Shown here: positions 18,140-26,527 of the stretch, piece after piece | Layout: the number at the start of each line of letters is the position of its first letter | Numbering within the stretch: the stretch's first letter is position 1 | The notes under the pieces: generated by a model | Seen by the model: only the letters and a program-made list of their open reading frames with translations | What the model was told of the DNA's origin: nothing | Databases searched by the model: none | Translations under genes and position numbers: made by a program | NCBI RefSeq assembly: GCF_900167075.1 | Contig: NZ_FUWH01000002.1 | Span: 463,005-527,004 of the forward strand | DNA length: 64,000 nt | Direction: 5' to 3' | From: Sediminibacterium ginsengisoli | GTDB lineage: Bacteria; Bacteroidota; Bacteroidia; Chitinophagales; Chitinophagaceae

Positions 18140-18781
18140 TCAGCCGGGCAGCTTCAGGATCTCGGTATACCCTTTGTGCTGGGTGATATATCCTTTTTCT
18201 GCAAGTTGCTTCATGAGCCTGGAAATGACTTCCCGTGATGAGTTGAGTTCTTTGGCAATGGCTGTATTCGAAAGCGATAACCGGGCCGTTCCCGATACTT
18301 CCTGCTGTTTTTTCAGGTAGAAAAGCAGCCGCTGGTCCATATTCCTGAAAGCGATCTGGTCTATCGTGTTCAGCAATTCCCCGAAACGTGAACGATAGGT
18401 CTCCAGCACATAAACATACCAGCGCCTGTGTTCCCGCATCAGTGTGTCCATTAGTGCAACCGGTATGGCTAGTGCTTCAGTGTCTTCTGTTGCAACGGCT
18501 GTTACCTCGCTGCGCTGGTCTTTGGCTGTACACATCAGTGAAAGCGCACATGCCTGCCCGGGCTGGAGGTAATACATGAAGAATTCGCCTCCGTCTTCTT
18601 CCTCGCGCGACAGCTTTACAAGTCCTGCTGTAATAAGCAGGATGGATCGGATCTGCTGTCCTGTTCTGATCAGTGTGGTTCCTTCCCGGAAACGTTGCAG
18701 GCTGGCATGCTGCGCGATCGTTTCCGCAAGCGGCCTGTCGAAGGAGGGAAATAAACCCAGGATTTCTTCTGTTGTAATCAT
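18140..18781 (-). CDS. Crp/Fnr-family regulator of the sulfur module
   Basis: A 213-residue regulator with a cNMP-like sensor (about 25-120), a dimer helix and an HTH_Crp domain (about 150-205; AIAKELNSSREVISRLMKQL). The sensor carries a Cys pair, Cys78 and Cys84 (GQACALSLMC). This could allow thiol or persulfide sensing instead of nucleotide binding (inference). It is the first gene of the minus-strand unit, followed 116 bp later by the persulfide dioxygenase, with a matching palindrome between them. Confidence 0.88.
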   Translation of the reverse strand: MITTEEILGLFPSFDRPLAETIAQHASLQRFREGTTLIRTGQQIRSILLITAGLVKLSREEEDGGEFFMYYLQPGQACALSLMCTAKDQRSEVTAVATEDTEALAIPVALMDTLMREHRRWYVYVLETYRSRFGELLNTIDQIAFRNMDQRLLFYLKKQQEVSGTARLSLSNTAIAKELNSSREVISRLMKQLAEKGYITQHKGYTEILKLPG

Positions 18782-18795
18782 GTGGTCAGAATGGG

Positions 18796-18826
18796 AGCAA
18801 AAAATAAGCCCGGTATTTTACCGGGC
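18796..18826 (-). terminator. Rho-independent terminator of purB
   Basis: On the minus strand: an 8-bp stem (18826-18819 with 18815-18808) with a three-base loop, then TTATTTTTTG. It separates purB from the sulfur unit. Confidence 0.88.
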
Positions 18827-18838
18827 CTGAATTTATAA

Positions 18839-20185
18839 TTAGAATGAAGGATGAACACCTGTATATCCTGAAGGTGTGATCTCTTTCAGTTCTTTTTTCA
18901 GCTCAGCGCTGATCTTCAGCGAAGCGATGAAACTATGGATAGCTTTCTTATCGATCTTCGCATTCCCGCGTGTGAGATCTTTCAGTGCTTCGTATGGATT
19001 CGGATAATTTTCGCGACGCAGAATGGTCTGGATCGCTTCTGCAACCACTGCCCAGTTATTCTCGAGATCCTGTTGCAGCGCAGCTTCATTAAGCACTAAT
19101 TTACCAAGCCCCTTTTCCAGCGATTTCAGTGCAATGGTGATATGTGCCACGGGTACGCCGATATTACGCAGTACCGTTGAATCGGTCAGGTCCCGTTGCA
19201 GCCTGCTCACCGGTAGTTTTGCTGAAAGATGCTCCAGCAAAGCATTTGCAATGCCCAGGTTTCCTTCTGCATTTTCAAAGTCGATCGGGTTTACCTTATG
19301 CGGCATAGCGGATGAGCCTACTTCGCCTTTTTTTGTTCTCTGCTTGAAATAATCCATGCTGATATAGGTCCAGATATCGCGGCAAAGATCAACCAGGATA
19401 TTGTTGATACGTTTGATGGCATCAAAATGTGCGGCCAGGTTATCGTAGTGTTCAATCTGTGTAGTAAACTGCATCCGTTGCAGGCCTAGCGTCTGGTCTA
19501 CAAATTCGTTACCGAGGCTTACCCAGTTCTTTTTCGGGAATGCCACATGATGTGCATTGAAGTTACCGGTAGCCCCGCCGAATTTTGCAGCATAGGGGAT
19601 TGCTGAAAACAGCGCTACCTGGTTGCTGATCCTTTCTACGAATACCATGATCTCTTTACCGAGACTGGTAGGAGATGCCGGTTGCCCGTGTGTTCTGGCA
19701 AGCATGGATACCGTTTTCCATTGTTTTGCCAGTTGTGTAAGTGTATGCTGAAGGTTTACCAGTGCAGGCAGGTATTCATGCTCCATGCAATGTTTCCAGC
19801 TCAGCGGGATGGATGTATTGTTGATATCCTGCGAAGTGAGTCCGAAATGGATCCATTCTTTCAGTTCGGGGATACCGGCTTTGTCCAGCTGCTCTTTCAG
19901 GAAATATTCAACCGCTTTTACATCGTGATTGGTAATTGCTTCTATTTCCTTGATATGCTGTGCGTCTTCCATGCTGAATTGCTCCAGTACTTTCTGAAGA
20001 TGCAGCCTTGCTTTCTGCGGCAGCTTAAAGAATTTTTTTCCGGCGAGGAAAAAGAAATATTCAATCTCCACCAGTACCCGGTACCTGATCAGTGCGTATT
20101 CGGAGAAATAATTATCGAGGTGGGCTGCCTGTTTACGGTAACGGCCGTCTACAGGTGAAATGGCGGACAGAGCGGTCAATTCCAT
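18839..20185 (-). CDS. purB: Adenylosuccinate lyase
   Basis: A 448-residue fumarase/aspartase-superfamily enzyme. It acts twice in purine synthesis, cleaving SAICAR and adenylosuccinate. The signature loop SSAMPHKVNPIDFENAEGN is present, with the catalytic Ser in it, and TSQDINNTS and ARTHGQPASPT supply the other active-site parts. The length and start (MELTALSAISPVDGRYR) match the long PurB type. It is divergent from mqnA and ends in an intrinsic terminator. Confidence 0.96.
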   Translation of the reverse strand: MELTALSAISPVDGRYRKQAAHLDNYFSEYALIRYRVLVEIEYFFFLAGKKFFKLPQKARLHLQKVLEQFSMEDAQHIKEIEAITNHDVKAVEYFLKEQLDKAGIPELKEWIHFGLTSQDINNTSIPLSWKHCMEHEYLPALVNLQHTLTQLAKQWKTVSMLARTHGQPASPTSLGKEIMVFVERISNQVALFSAIPYAAKFGGATGNFNAHHVAFPKKNWVSLGNEFVDQTLGLQRMQFTTQIEHYDNLAAHFDAIKRINNILVDLCRDIWTYISMDYFKQRTKKGEVGSSAMPHKVNPIDFENAEGNLGIANALLEHLSAKLPVSRLQRDLTDSTVLRNIGVPVAHITIALKSLEKGLGKLVLNEAALQQDLENNWAVVAEAIQTILRRENYPNPYEALKDLTRGNAKIDKKAIHSFIASLKISAELKKELKEITPSGYTGVHPSF

Positions 20186-20263
20186 GTTTTTTGCAATTAA
20201 TAAAGTGGTGAATCAGCGATTTTTGATCGCAAATTTTGGTTCCTTTGTGCAAAAATAACCGAA

Positions 20264-21013
20264 TTGGAGAAGAGAATACGCATTGGAGCAGTAAGTTATC
20301 TGAATACAAGACCTTTATTATACGGAATCAGGCATTCCAAGGTGGCCGGGAACATAGAACTGACCGAAGCCTATCCTTCCCGGATAGCCGCCATGCTGGT
20401 GAACGATGAGATCGATGCGGGACTGGTGCCGGTAGCTATTATCCCTGAATTGAAAGAATCCCATATTATCAGCGATTATTGCATCGGAGCCGATGGCGAT
20501 GTGGCTTCTGTGTGCATTTTCAGCGAAGTGCCGCTGGAAGAGACTGAAACGCTGCTGCTCGATTACCAGAGCCGTACTTCGGTTAACCTGGCCCGCGTAC
20601 TGCTGCGCGAGTACTGGAAAAAAGACATCCGGTTCGAAAATGCACGGGAAGATTTCCGGGAACATATCAAAGGAACCACTGCAGGTGTGGTAATAGGCGA
20701 CAGGGCGCTCGAACAACGCAATATTTCCCCTTATGTTTATGATCTGTCCGCGGCCTGGAAACAACACACCGGACTGCCATTCGTATTTGCAGCCTGGGTA
20801 GCCAACAAGCAGCTCGACAATGATTTTATCGTATCTTTTAATGCGGCAAATGCACATGGGCTGGCACATGTCGATGAAGTGGTAAAGGAGGAAGCATACC
20901 CGGTCTACGATCTCAAACATTATTACACAGAGAATATCGATTATAACCTGGACGAAGCAAAAAAGGCCGGACTCGCATTATTCCTGGAAAAATTGAAAAA
21001 TAACCCGCGCTGA
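20264..21013 (+). CDS. mqnA: Chorismate dehydratase (futalosine menaquinone pathway)
   Basis: A 249-residue periplasmic-binding-fold enzyme of the MqnA/MqnD family, without a signal peptide. The N-terminal RIGAVSYLNTRPLLYGI is diagnostic of MqnA, which dehydrates chorismate to 3-enolpyruvyl-benzoate. No ATG is available; a TTG at 20264 is the best start. Only 78 bp separate it from the divergent purB. Its presence suggests that this organism makes menaquinone by the futalosine route. The glycosyltransferase gene follows 19 bp downstream but is probably unrelated in function. Confidence 0.88.
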   Translation: MEKRIRIGAVSYLNTRPLLYGIRHSKVAGNIELTEAYPSRIAAMLVNDEIDAGLVPVAIIPELKESHIISDYCIGADGDVASVCIFSEVPLEETETLLLDYQSRTSVNLARVLLREYWKKDIRFENAREDFREHIKGTTAGVVIGDRALEQRNISPYVYDLSAAWKQHTGLPFVFAAWVANKQLDNDFIVSFNAANAHGLAHVDEVVKEEAYPVYDLKHYYTENIDYNLDEAKKAGLALFLEKLKNNPR

Positions 21014-21032
21014 TCACCGGTCAGTAAAGCAT

Positions 21033-21812
21033 ATGGCAACAGTTTCCGTCATCACCATTTGTTTCAATAACCTGGCAGACCTGCAGGCAACCTGTGCATC
21101 GGTAGACCGGCAGGAGCGTCATCCGGATGAACATTATATCATCAACGGGTCTACAGCGCCGGATATCCGGCAATGGCTGGAACATACGCCACAGCCGGTA
21201 TACAGGAAATGGATCAATGAAAGGGATAGGGGTATAGCCGATGCATTTAACAAAGGGATACATCTCGCCGCCGGTGAAGTAACGCATTTGCTCAATTCGG
21301 GAGATCTGTACGCATCAGCCGATGTGATCGCTGCTATGATGCAGGTGTTTGAATCGGACCCGGCGGTTCAGTGGACAAGCGGAAACCTGAGTATGATCCG
21401 CGGCGGGCAACCTGTAACAGTTGGAAAACCTTTTGAAAAGGATAAGCTGTACCGCGGTATGCGAAGCGTATTGCATCCGACCTGGTTTGTAAGAAAAGAA
21501 GTATACGGAAGGATCGGTGGTTTTAAAGATTATAAGATCGCGATGGATTATGACCTGATGTGCCGGATTGCAGATGAGCCTTATCGCTATATCGATAAAA
21601 CAATTACCGTGTTCGATGATACAGGTATCAGTTCCACCGCTTACCTGCGCGCATTAAAGGAAACAAGAACTGTGTATGAAAGTTATTACGGGCGTTCCAT
21701 GCCCATGATCCTCTGGCAGCTGCGCCTGAAAACCCTGCATCACCTGTTGAATACCGGATTGGGTAAATGGTTGTTCCGTATCAAGAAAAAGCTGGGCGGA
21801 GAAAACTGGTAG
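21033..21812 (+). CDS. Family 2 glycosyltransferase
   Basis: A 259-residue GT-A enzyme. SVITICFNN at the N terminus, INERDRGIADAFNKGI, the nucleotide-sugar/metal region LNSGDLYA and HPTWFVRKEVY are typical of colanic-acid-type GT2 enzymes. The C-terminal part is basic and amphipathic, which suits membrane attachment. It begins a surface-polysaccharide cluster. Its 3' end overlaps the convergent GT9 gene by 32 bp. Confidence 0.88.
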   Translation: MATVSVITICFNNLADLQATCASVDRQERHPDEHYIINGSTAPDIRQWLEHTPQPVYRKWINERDRGIADAFNKGIHLAAGEVTHLLNSGDLYASADVIAAMMQVFESDPAVQWTSGNLSMIRGGQPVTVGKPFEKDKLYRGMRSVLHPTWFVRKEVYGRIGGFKDYKIAMDYDLMCRIADEPYRYIDKTITVFDDTGISSTAYLRALKETRTVYESYYGRSMPMILWQLRLKTLHHLLNTGLGKWLFRIKKKLGGENW

Positions 21813-22941
21813 CTTTTTCTGTGGCGGCAATTACTTTTTCAGCTTTCACCGAAGCGTAAGGCACGCTGATTACAAATTCATATTTTTCTTTCACCAGTTG
21901 CGGGTCTGCAAGGTCTTCTTCAATTTCATCCGGATAGATGGCGAAGAAACCAGGATGCATGTTCTGCGGATAGGGCGCAAAACGTTTGTACTGCGAGCCG
22001 TTGAAAATGCCGAACACCGTACATCCTGCAGCGGCAGCCAGGTGAACGGAACCTGTATCTACGGAAACAAGGCAGCTTGCATGTGCAAATATGGTCAGCA
22101 TTTCAGGCAGCGAGGTTTTGCCGGTAAGATCCAGCTTCGGGCCGGTATAAGCTGCGCAGAAAGCATTGGTATATTCGATATCGCCGGGACCGCCGCAAAC
22201 CAGTGCCGTAAATCCATAACGCTGGTGCAGGTGAGTGCTGACAGCCGCAAAGTGATCCGTTGGCCAGATCCTCGCTTTACTGCGGGAGCCAGGGAATACC
22301 ACGAAATATTTTTCAGGAAGTGTGAAAGATAATGAAGGCAAACGGCCCGGGTCAACCGAAGTGTCGCGGATTGAGTTGGAACTGCCCGTTACAAAATCAG
22401 TAAAAGCACTGTTCCTGTAAAATTCAAAAACGGGCCGCTGCGGCAGATCGAAAAGCCTGGTGTATAACTTCTGATCGTAGCCCTTCTCATAAGATTTAAC
22501 GCTCTCGGTATTGCTTTTCATGCCAATTCTTACCTGGGCCCTTGCCGCTGCAACAATGGCATCATCATTCCGTTTATCCCTTGAATAGGCAGGGTTAATA
22601 ACGATCTCGCTGTGAAGGTGGTATGCTGAACGCAATATGTTCAAGCGGTATTTGATGTCTTTTTTGAACTGCGTTTTATTGACCCAGGTCACTTCAACCG
22701 GCAGATCGCTGTAAAAACGGTCGTAAAGGCTTTTCCAGCTGCTGTTGGCATACAGGTGAAAGGAATAGCCGGTATAAGCGGGCGCATCCACTATTTCGGG
22801 CAGGAATTTATGCCAGAGCATAAAATCGCCGATCTCATCCAGCCGCACAACCAGGATCGTTTTCTGAACAGGCGGTCTGGAACCGGCAGTGGCCAGCCAG
22901 CCGGCCATGTCATAGATCCAGCCTTTTAAACGATTCATCAT
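21781..22941 (-). CDS. Family 9 glycosyltransferase (heptosyltransferase-like)
   Basis: A 386-residue GT-B fold protein related to ADP-heptose:LPS heptosyltransferases. ILVVRLDEIGDFMLW is the N-terminal Rossmann motif. The C-terminal nucleotide-binding region is VVFPGSRSKARIWP ... LVCGGPGD ... VSVDTGSVHLAAAAGC. Two ATGs (22941 and 22938) are possible. It shares 32 bp of its 3' end with the GT2 gene on the other strand. It probably acts on the lipid A core or a related glycan. Confidence 0.88.
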   Translation of the reverse strand: MMNRLKGWIYDMAGWLATAGSRPPVQKTILVVRLDEIGDFMLWHKFLPEIVDAPAYTGYSFHLYANSSWKSLYDRFYSDLPVEVTWVNKTQFKKDIKYRLNILRSAYHLHSEIVINPAYSRDKRNDDAIVAAARAQVRIGMKSNTESVKSYEKGYDQKLYTRLFDLPQRPVFEFYRNSAFTDFVTGSSNSIRDTSVDPGRLPSLSFTLPEKYFVVFPGSRSKARIWPTDHFAAVSTHLHQRYGFTALVCGGPGDIEYTNAFCAAYTGPKLDLTGKTSLPEMLTIFAHASCLVSVDTGSVHLAAAAGCTVFGIFNGSQYKRFAPYPQNMHPGFFAIYPDEIEEDLADPQLVKEKYEFVISVPYASVKAEKVIAATEKATSFLRPAFS

Positions 22942-22985
22942 GGTACGCTTCTTATGTTGGTTTACCTGGGAAAGCCGCTATGAAC

Positions 22986-22993
22986 TATATTTG
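22986..22993 (+). promoter_or_regulatory. -7 element TATATTTG before the FkbM gene
   Basis: Perfect TAnnTTTG match, 93 bp before the ATG at 23087. The nearest TTG (22957-22959) is 26 bp upstream, slightly too far, so the -33 part is uncertain. Confidence 0.5.
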
Positions 22994-23086
22994 TCGGAAC
23001 GGCAGACCACTCATTCCGGCGCATCCTTATCGGAGATGCATGCGGGAACAGTAGCTTCCTGTAAAAGTAATAGGGAAATCATCATC

Positions 23087-23995
23087 ATGATAAAAAAAGC
23101 ATTCAAACACCTGTTTCATTCGATGGGCTATGCCCTGAAACCCGTTCACCGGAAAAGTTTTTTCGGCGGCGACGGACTGCGCACTTTCCGGATCGGCCGT
23201 TTTCAGCTGCTTGCCAATAAAAATCATACGATAGAATTCAATATGCGCCAGTTTCCGTTCTACAACCTGAATCTGCCCAGGCTGGCGAGGTTTGTGGAAG
23301 GAAGATTTCCCGGCGCAGCGGTAGTGGATATCGGGGCGAATATCGGGGATACTGCTGCTTTTATCAGGAACATGTCAGACGTTCCTGTTATCTGTATCGA
23401 AGGCAACGATTATTATTTCGGATTGCTCGAAAAAAACACGCAGTCCATTCCGGACGTTACGCTGATCAAAACCTACCTGGCCGAAAAAACAACTGAAATA
23501 GCCGGTAAACCTACTTTTGTGGAAGGCACTTCATCGATCCTCGAAGGCGAAGACCGTATCCGGCTGGTCAGCTTTGACGATCTTGCGAAAGATCCTGCAT
23601 ACGATTTCAGTCGTGTGAAAATTATTAAAACGGATACAGACGGTTACGATATGATGATCCTGCGCGGAGCAATGGACTTTATCGAACGCAATAAACCGGT
23701 TCTGTTTTTTGAATACGACCGCGAATTCCTGCGTCAGCAGAAAGATCCGGGGATCGATACGTTGCGGAAACTCGCAGATGCAGGCTATCACCGCATCTTA
23801 TTCTACGATAACCAGGGGCGTTTCATCGTGGCACTGACCACTCAGGACTTCGACAGTATCGTTCAGATGCATGATTATATCGAAGGTTACAAAGCACCTT
23901 TTGAATTTTACGACATCTGCTTCTTCCATAAAGACGATGATGAAATGGCCTGTGCTTTTGTGAGCTCGGAAATGCGGTTAAATGCGGCGGAATAA
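23087..23995 (+). CDS. FkbM-family SAM methyltransferase
   Basis: A 302-residue class I methyltransferase. SAM motif I is AVVDIGANIGDTAAF, followed by an acidic residue at CIEGND. The FkbM mark VKIIKTDTDGYDMMILRGA is present. Such enzymes O-methylate sugars in surface glycans. The ATG at 23087 is preferred over an upstream in-frame ATG (22940), because the extra 49 residues show no family similarity and the region holds a strong -7 box. Its last 18 bp overlap the convergent glycosyltransferase gene. Confidence 0.85.
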   Translation: MIKKAFKHLFHSMGYALKPVHRKSFFGGDGLRTFRIGRFQLLANKNHTIEFNMRQFPFYNLNLPRLARFVEGRFPGAAVVDIGANIGDTAAFIRNMSDVPVICIEGNDYYFGLLEKNTQSIPDVTLIKTYLAEKTTEIAGKPTFVEGTSSILEGEDRIRLVSFDDLAKDPAYDFSRVKIIKTDTDGYDMMILRGAMDFIERNKPVLFFEYDREFLRQQKDPGIDTLRKLADAGYHRILFYDNQGRFIVALTTQDFDSIVQMHDYIEGYKAPFEFYDICFFHKDDDEMACAFVSSEMRLNAAE

Positions 23996-24862
23996 TTTCC
24001 GCAGCTTTTGCTTTACACGCATCCGGAAGGAAGACAGGATATTACGTTTTGTGAACAGGTCTGCCGCATCGTTCAGCTTTATTCCGGCAGGATGCACGAT
24101 CTCGTTAATATCTCCATAAGTGAGTTTGCCAAACCATCTGGGGTATTCGCTCGTATTGGTGGAGCCCTGTGCTGCAAAACCGGTATTCCTCACCAGGTTG
24201 GTATTGGGTAATATGCTGATGCCATTGTTAGCGTAAACAGAACAAAGCCACTGGCTGTCCCAGGTGTTCAGCTGGCCCGAATAAGTGAGCGGGAGGATGA
24301 AATTGTCTACATATTTTACAAAATCGGGATTATTGAGCAGCGAAGGATAAGCACTCATCGTAATATCGAACTTATTCCATGCACGGCGCCAGCTGGCCCA
24401 GCCCCAGATATGCGGGAACCTTGAGAAATAATAACTCGCATCGCCCCTTTGTTTGCCTAACTGGAAATTATTGCCGGAAATATGCATGATGCGTTCATCA
24501 TTCTTATACCGTTCCAGGAGCGTTTCGCAGAAACTGAAAAAAGAGGGCAGGGGCAGGCAGTCGTCTTCCAGAATGATACCCTGTTCCACGTGCTCGAAGA
24601 ACCAGGTGATGCCCCCCGATACCGCAAGCTTGCAACCCATGTTTTCATCCCTGAACAGATAAGATACTTCGCAGTCCCAGTCTACCTGCTTTACAATCTC
24701 CCTGCATTTACTGCTGTTTGCTGCATCTGTGGGATGATTTTTCCGCGGCCCGTCTGCAGATACGAATAACCTGGCAGGCCTTGCAGCCCTGATCGCATGA
24801 AAGGTTTCGGCCGTTTGTTCGGGCCGGTTGAAAATGATAAACAGGACGGGCGTATTCAACAT
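23978..24862 (-). CDS. GT-A glycosyltransferase-like protein
   Basis: A 294-residue protein of the nucleotide-diphospho-sugar transferase fold. Visible features are PVLFIIFNRPEQTAETF at the N terminus, SADGPRK, GIILEDDCLPLPSFF (acidic metal motif) and FPHIWGWASWRRAW in the acceptor region. This set is typical of GT2-like enzymes next to FkbM methyltransferases in capsule or LPS clusters. It is separated by only 6 bp from the upstream FkbM gene on the same strand. Confidence 0.82.
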   Translation of the reverse strand: MLNTPVLFIIFNRPEQTAETFHAIRAARPARLFVSADGPRKNHPTDAANSSKCREIVKQVDWDCEVSYLFRDENMGCKLAVSGGITWFFEHVEQGIILEDDCLPLPSFFSFCETLLERYKNDERIMHISGNNFQLGKQRGDASYYFSRFPHIWGWASWRRAWNKFDITMSAYPSLLNNPDFVKYVDNFILPLTYSGQLNTWDSQWLCSVYANNGISILPNTNLVRNTGFAAQGSTNTSEYPRWFGKLTYGDINEIVHPAGIKLNDAADLFTKRNILSSFRMRVKQKLRKLFRRI

Positions 24863-24868
24863 AGCTGG

Positions 24869-25561
24869 TTAAGCAACAGTGTTATCTTTAAAAATGCAGG
24901 TCAGTACGGCTTTCGACATAAAGCTGTAATTCTTTTCCGCAAGGAACTTGTAAATATCCGTCTGCGAAGGATCCTGTTCATAGATCTCTACAAGGATCAG
25001 TCCGGGTCTGTACCTGCTGAAATCCAGCGAACGCAGCGCCTGCAGGTCGTGCCCTTCGATATCAACAGACATGAAATCTATTTTTTGCCCTGCCGGCAAA
25101 TGTTCATCCAGTATTTTGGTAAGTGTGGTTGTTCTTACTTCTTTCTTTCCCTGGAGCAGGTGGTTTTTAGCCGGATCGTGCCTGGATTCGGCCAGTTCTT
25201 TGTCCAGCGTGTTCAGCGCAGGTTCGTTGAAGATATAGAAGTCGAGCACCATTTCCTGGTCTGAAACAGCCGCCTCGATATTGATATCACGTTTGCGTTC
25301 TTTCCTGAATGGAGCCATAGATCCGGGCATGGCATCTATATTAATACCCCGCCAGTTCTTTTTATAGAACAGGTAAGTGTTGGAATAAGTGCGGGGATGA
25401 TGCGCACCTACATCGATATAAAAACCTTCCGGCCTGTTGCCGAAATACCGCAGCAGGATACGGTCTTCTCCTTCCTGGGCATAGGAATAGTTTGCGCTCT
25501 GATCCAGGAACATGAAGAAGCGACTGATATGTTTTTTTATTTTTCTGCTGAGGTTGCCCAT
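24869..25561 (-). CDS. FkbM-family SAM methyltransferase
   Basis: A 230-residue methyltransferase of the short FkbM type. SAM-site residues lie in FYIDVGAHHPRTYSNT, the acidic residue in GINIDAMPGS, and the FkbM segment in KIDFMSVDIEGHDLQALRSLDF. It is not a duplicate of the FkbM gene at 23087; the sequences differ throughout. It lies in a minus-strand run GT2-FkbM-GT with gaps of 11 and 6 bp, so probably one operon for glycan assembly. Confidence 0.86.
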   Translation of the reverse strand: MGNLSRKIKKHISRFFMFLDQSANYSYAQEGEDRILLRYFGNRPEGFYIDVGAHHPRTYSNTYLFYKKNWRGINIDAMPGSMAPFRKERKRDINIEAAVSDQEMVLDFYIFNEPALNTLDKELAESRHDPAKNHLLQGKKEVRTTTLTKILDEHLPAGQKIDFMSVDIEGHDLQALRSLDFSRYRPGLILVEIYEQDPSQTDIYKFLAEKNYSFMSKAVLTCIFKDNTVA

Positions 25562-25572
25562 AAACGGCTTTC

Positions 25573-26490
25573 TTAATAATTGAGTAATCCTTTTAATGCA
25601 TCGATCCGGAATCTGATCACGGGGGCTGCTTTGGCAGGATGCCCCTGCAATGTATATTTTATTCCCAGTATCACCGATGCACCCAGTTTAAACAGGTATT
25701 CGAGCAGTTTCATGAAAAGTGCGTTCCCGCCTTTTTCCTTCATCCGCACACGTTCACCGCGACCGATACCGCTGGCCACACGGTACATATATTCGCGGGT
25801 AAGTTTGCTTACTTCAACCACATGGTCTACCTTAATAGCCGGATCATAATAAATACGATTACCCAGCGCCTGTAAACGCAGAAAGAAATCCTTACCCTCA
25901 CCTCCGATCCGTAAGGTCCCTACAACACCCGGAAGTGCTGAATTGAAACCTCCGATCCGGTCAAAATCAGCCTTGCGTACGATCATATTGGACTCGAGCG
26001 GATACTTGCCGGGTTCAAATACCTTCACTTCCGGTGCATAATCGAAATTTCCTACAAGTGAAGAGACGTAATAGCTCATCCATTCAGGTTCTGAAGGAAT
26101 ATAACGCGGGATGATCCTGCCGCCTAGTCCGCCGGCATCCGCATGCTGTCCGAAAAAGCGGATGATCCGTTCCAGGTAATCGGGTGTAGCCACGGCATCA
26201 TCATCCATAAAACATAACAAGGGCGACTTTGCCAGGGCCGAACCCGTATTCCTTGCAAAAGATGCTCCCTGCCTGGGTTCGTTCAGGAAAGTAGTATTCA
26301 TTTCCGGGTGATTGCCTATAAACTGCCGGCAAACCGCTTCCGTGTCATCAGTGGAGTTATTGTTCACCACGAGTACCTCAAACAGCGATTTATCAAGTGT
26401 TTGCGCATACAGGCTTACCAATGCATCCTGTATATAGGTTGCGCGGTTATAGGTGCAGATCACTACCGATATTTGGAAAGATGTACTCAT
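25573..26490 (-). CDS. Family 2 glycosyltransferase
   Basis: A 305-residue GT2 enzyme. The UDP-sugar fold begins with ISVVICTYNRATYI; LVVNNNSTDDT and the DxD-type LLCFMDDDAV bind nucleotide and metal, and GGRIIPRY and GGEGKDFFLRL belong to the acceptor side. A hydrophobic C-terminal region (about 265-285) may attach it to the membrane. It is the first gene of the minus-strand glycan run and follows the YfhO-type gene by 37 bp. Confidence 0.9.
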   Translation of the reverse strand: MSTSFQISVVICTYNRATYIQDALVSLYAQTLDKSLFEVLVVNNNSTDDTEAVCRQFIGNHPEMNTTFLNEPRQGASFARNTGSALAKSPLLCFMDDDAVATPDYLERIIRFFGQHADAGGLGGRIIPRYIPSEPEWMSYYVSSLVGNFDYAPEVKVFEPGKYPLESNMIVRKADFDRIGGFNSALPGVVGTLRIGGEGKDFFLRLQALGNRIYYDPAIKVDHVVEVSKLTREYMYRVASGIGRGERVRMKEKGGNALFMKLLEYLFKLGASVILGIKYTLQGHPAKAAPVIRFRIDALKGLLNY

Positions 26491-26527
26491 AAAACGCTCA
26501 AAGATAGTTCAGTCACCGCTAAGCGTG

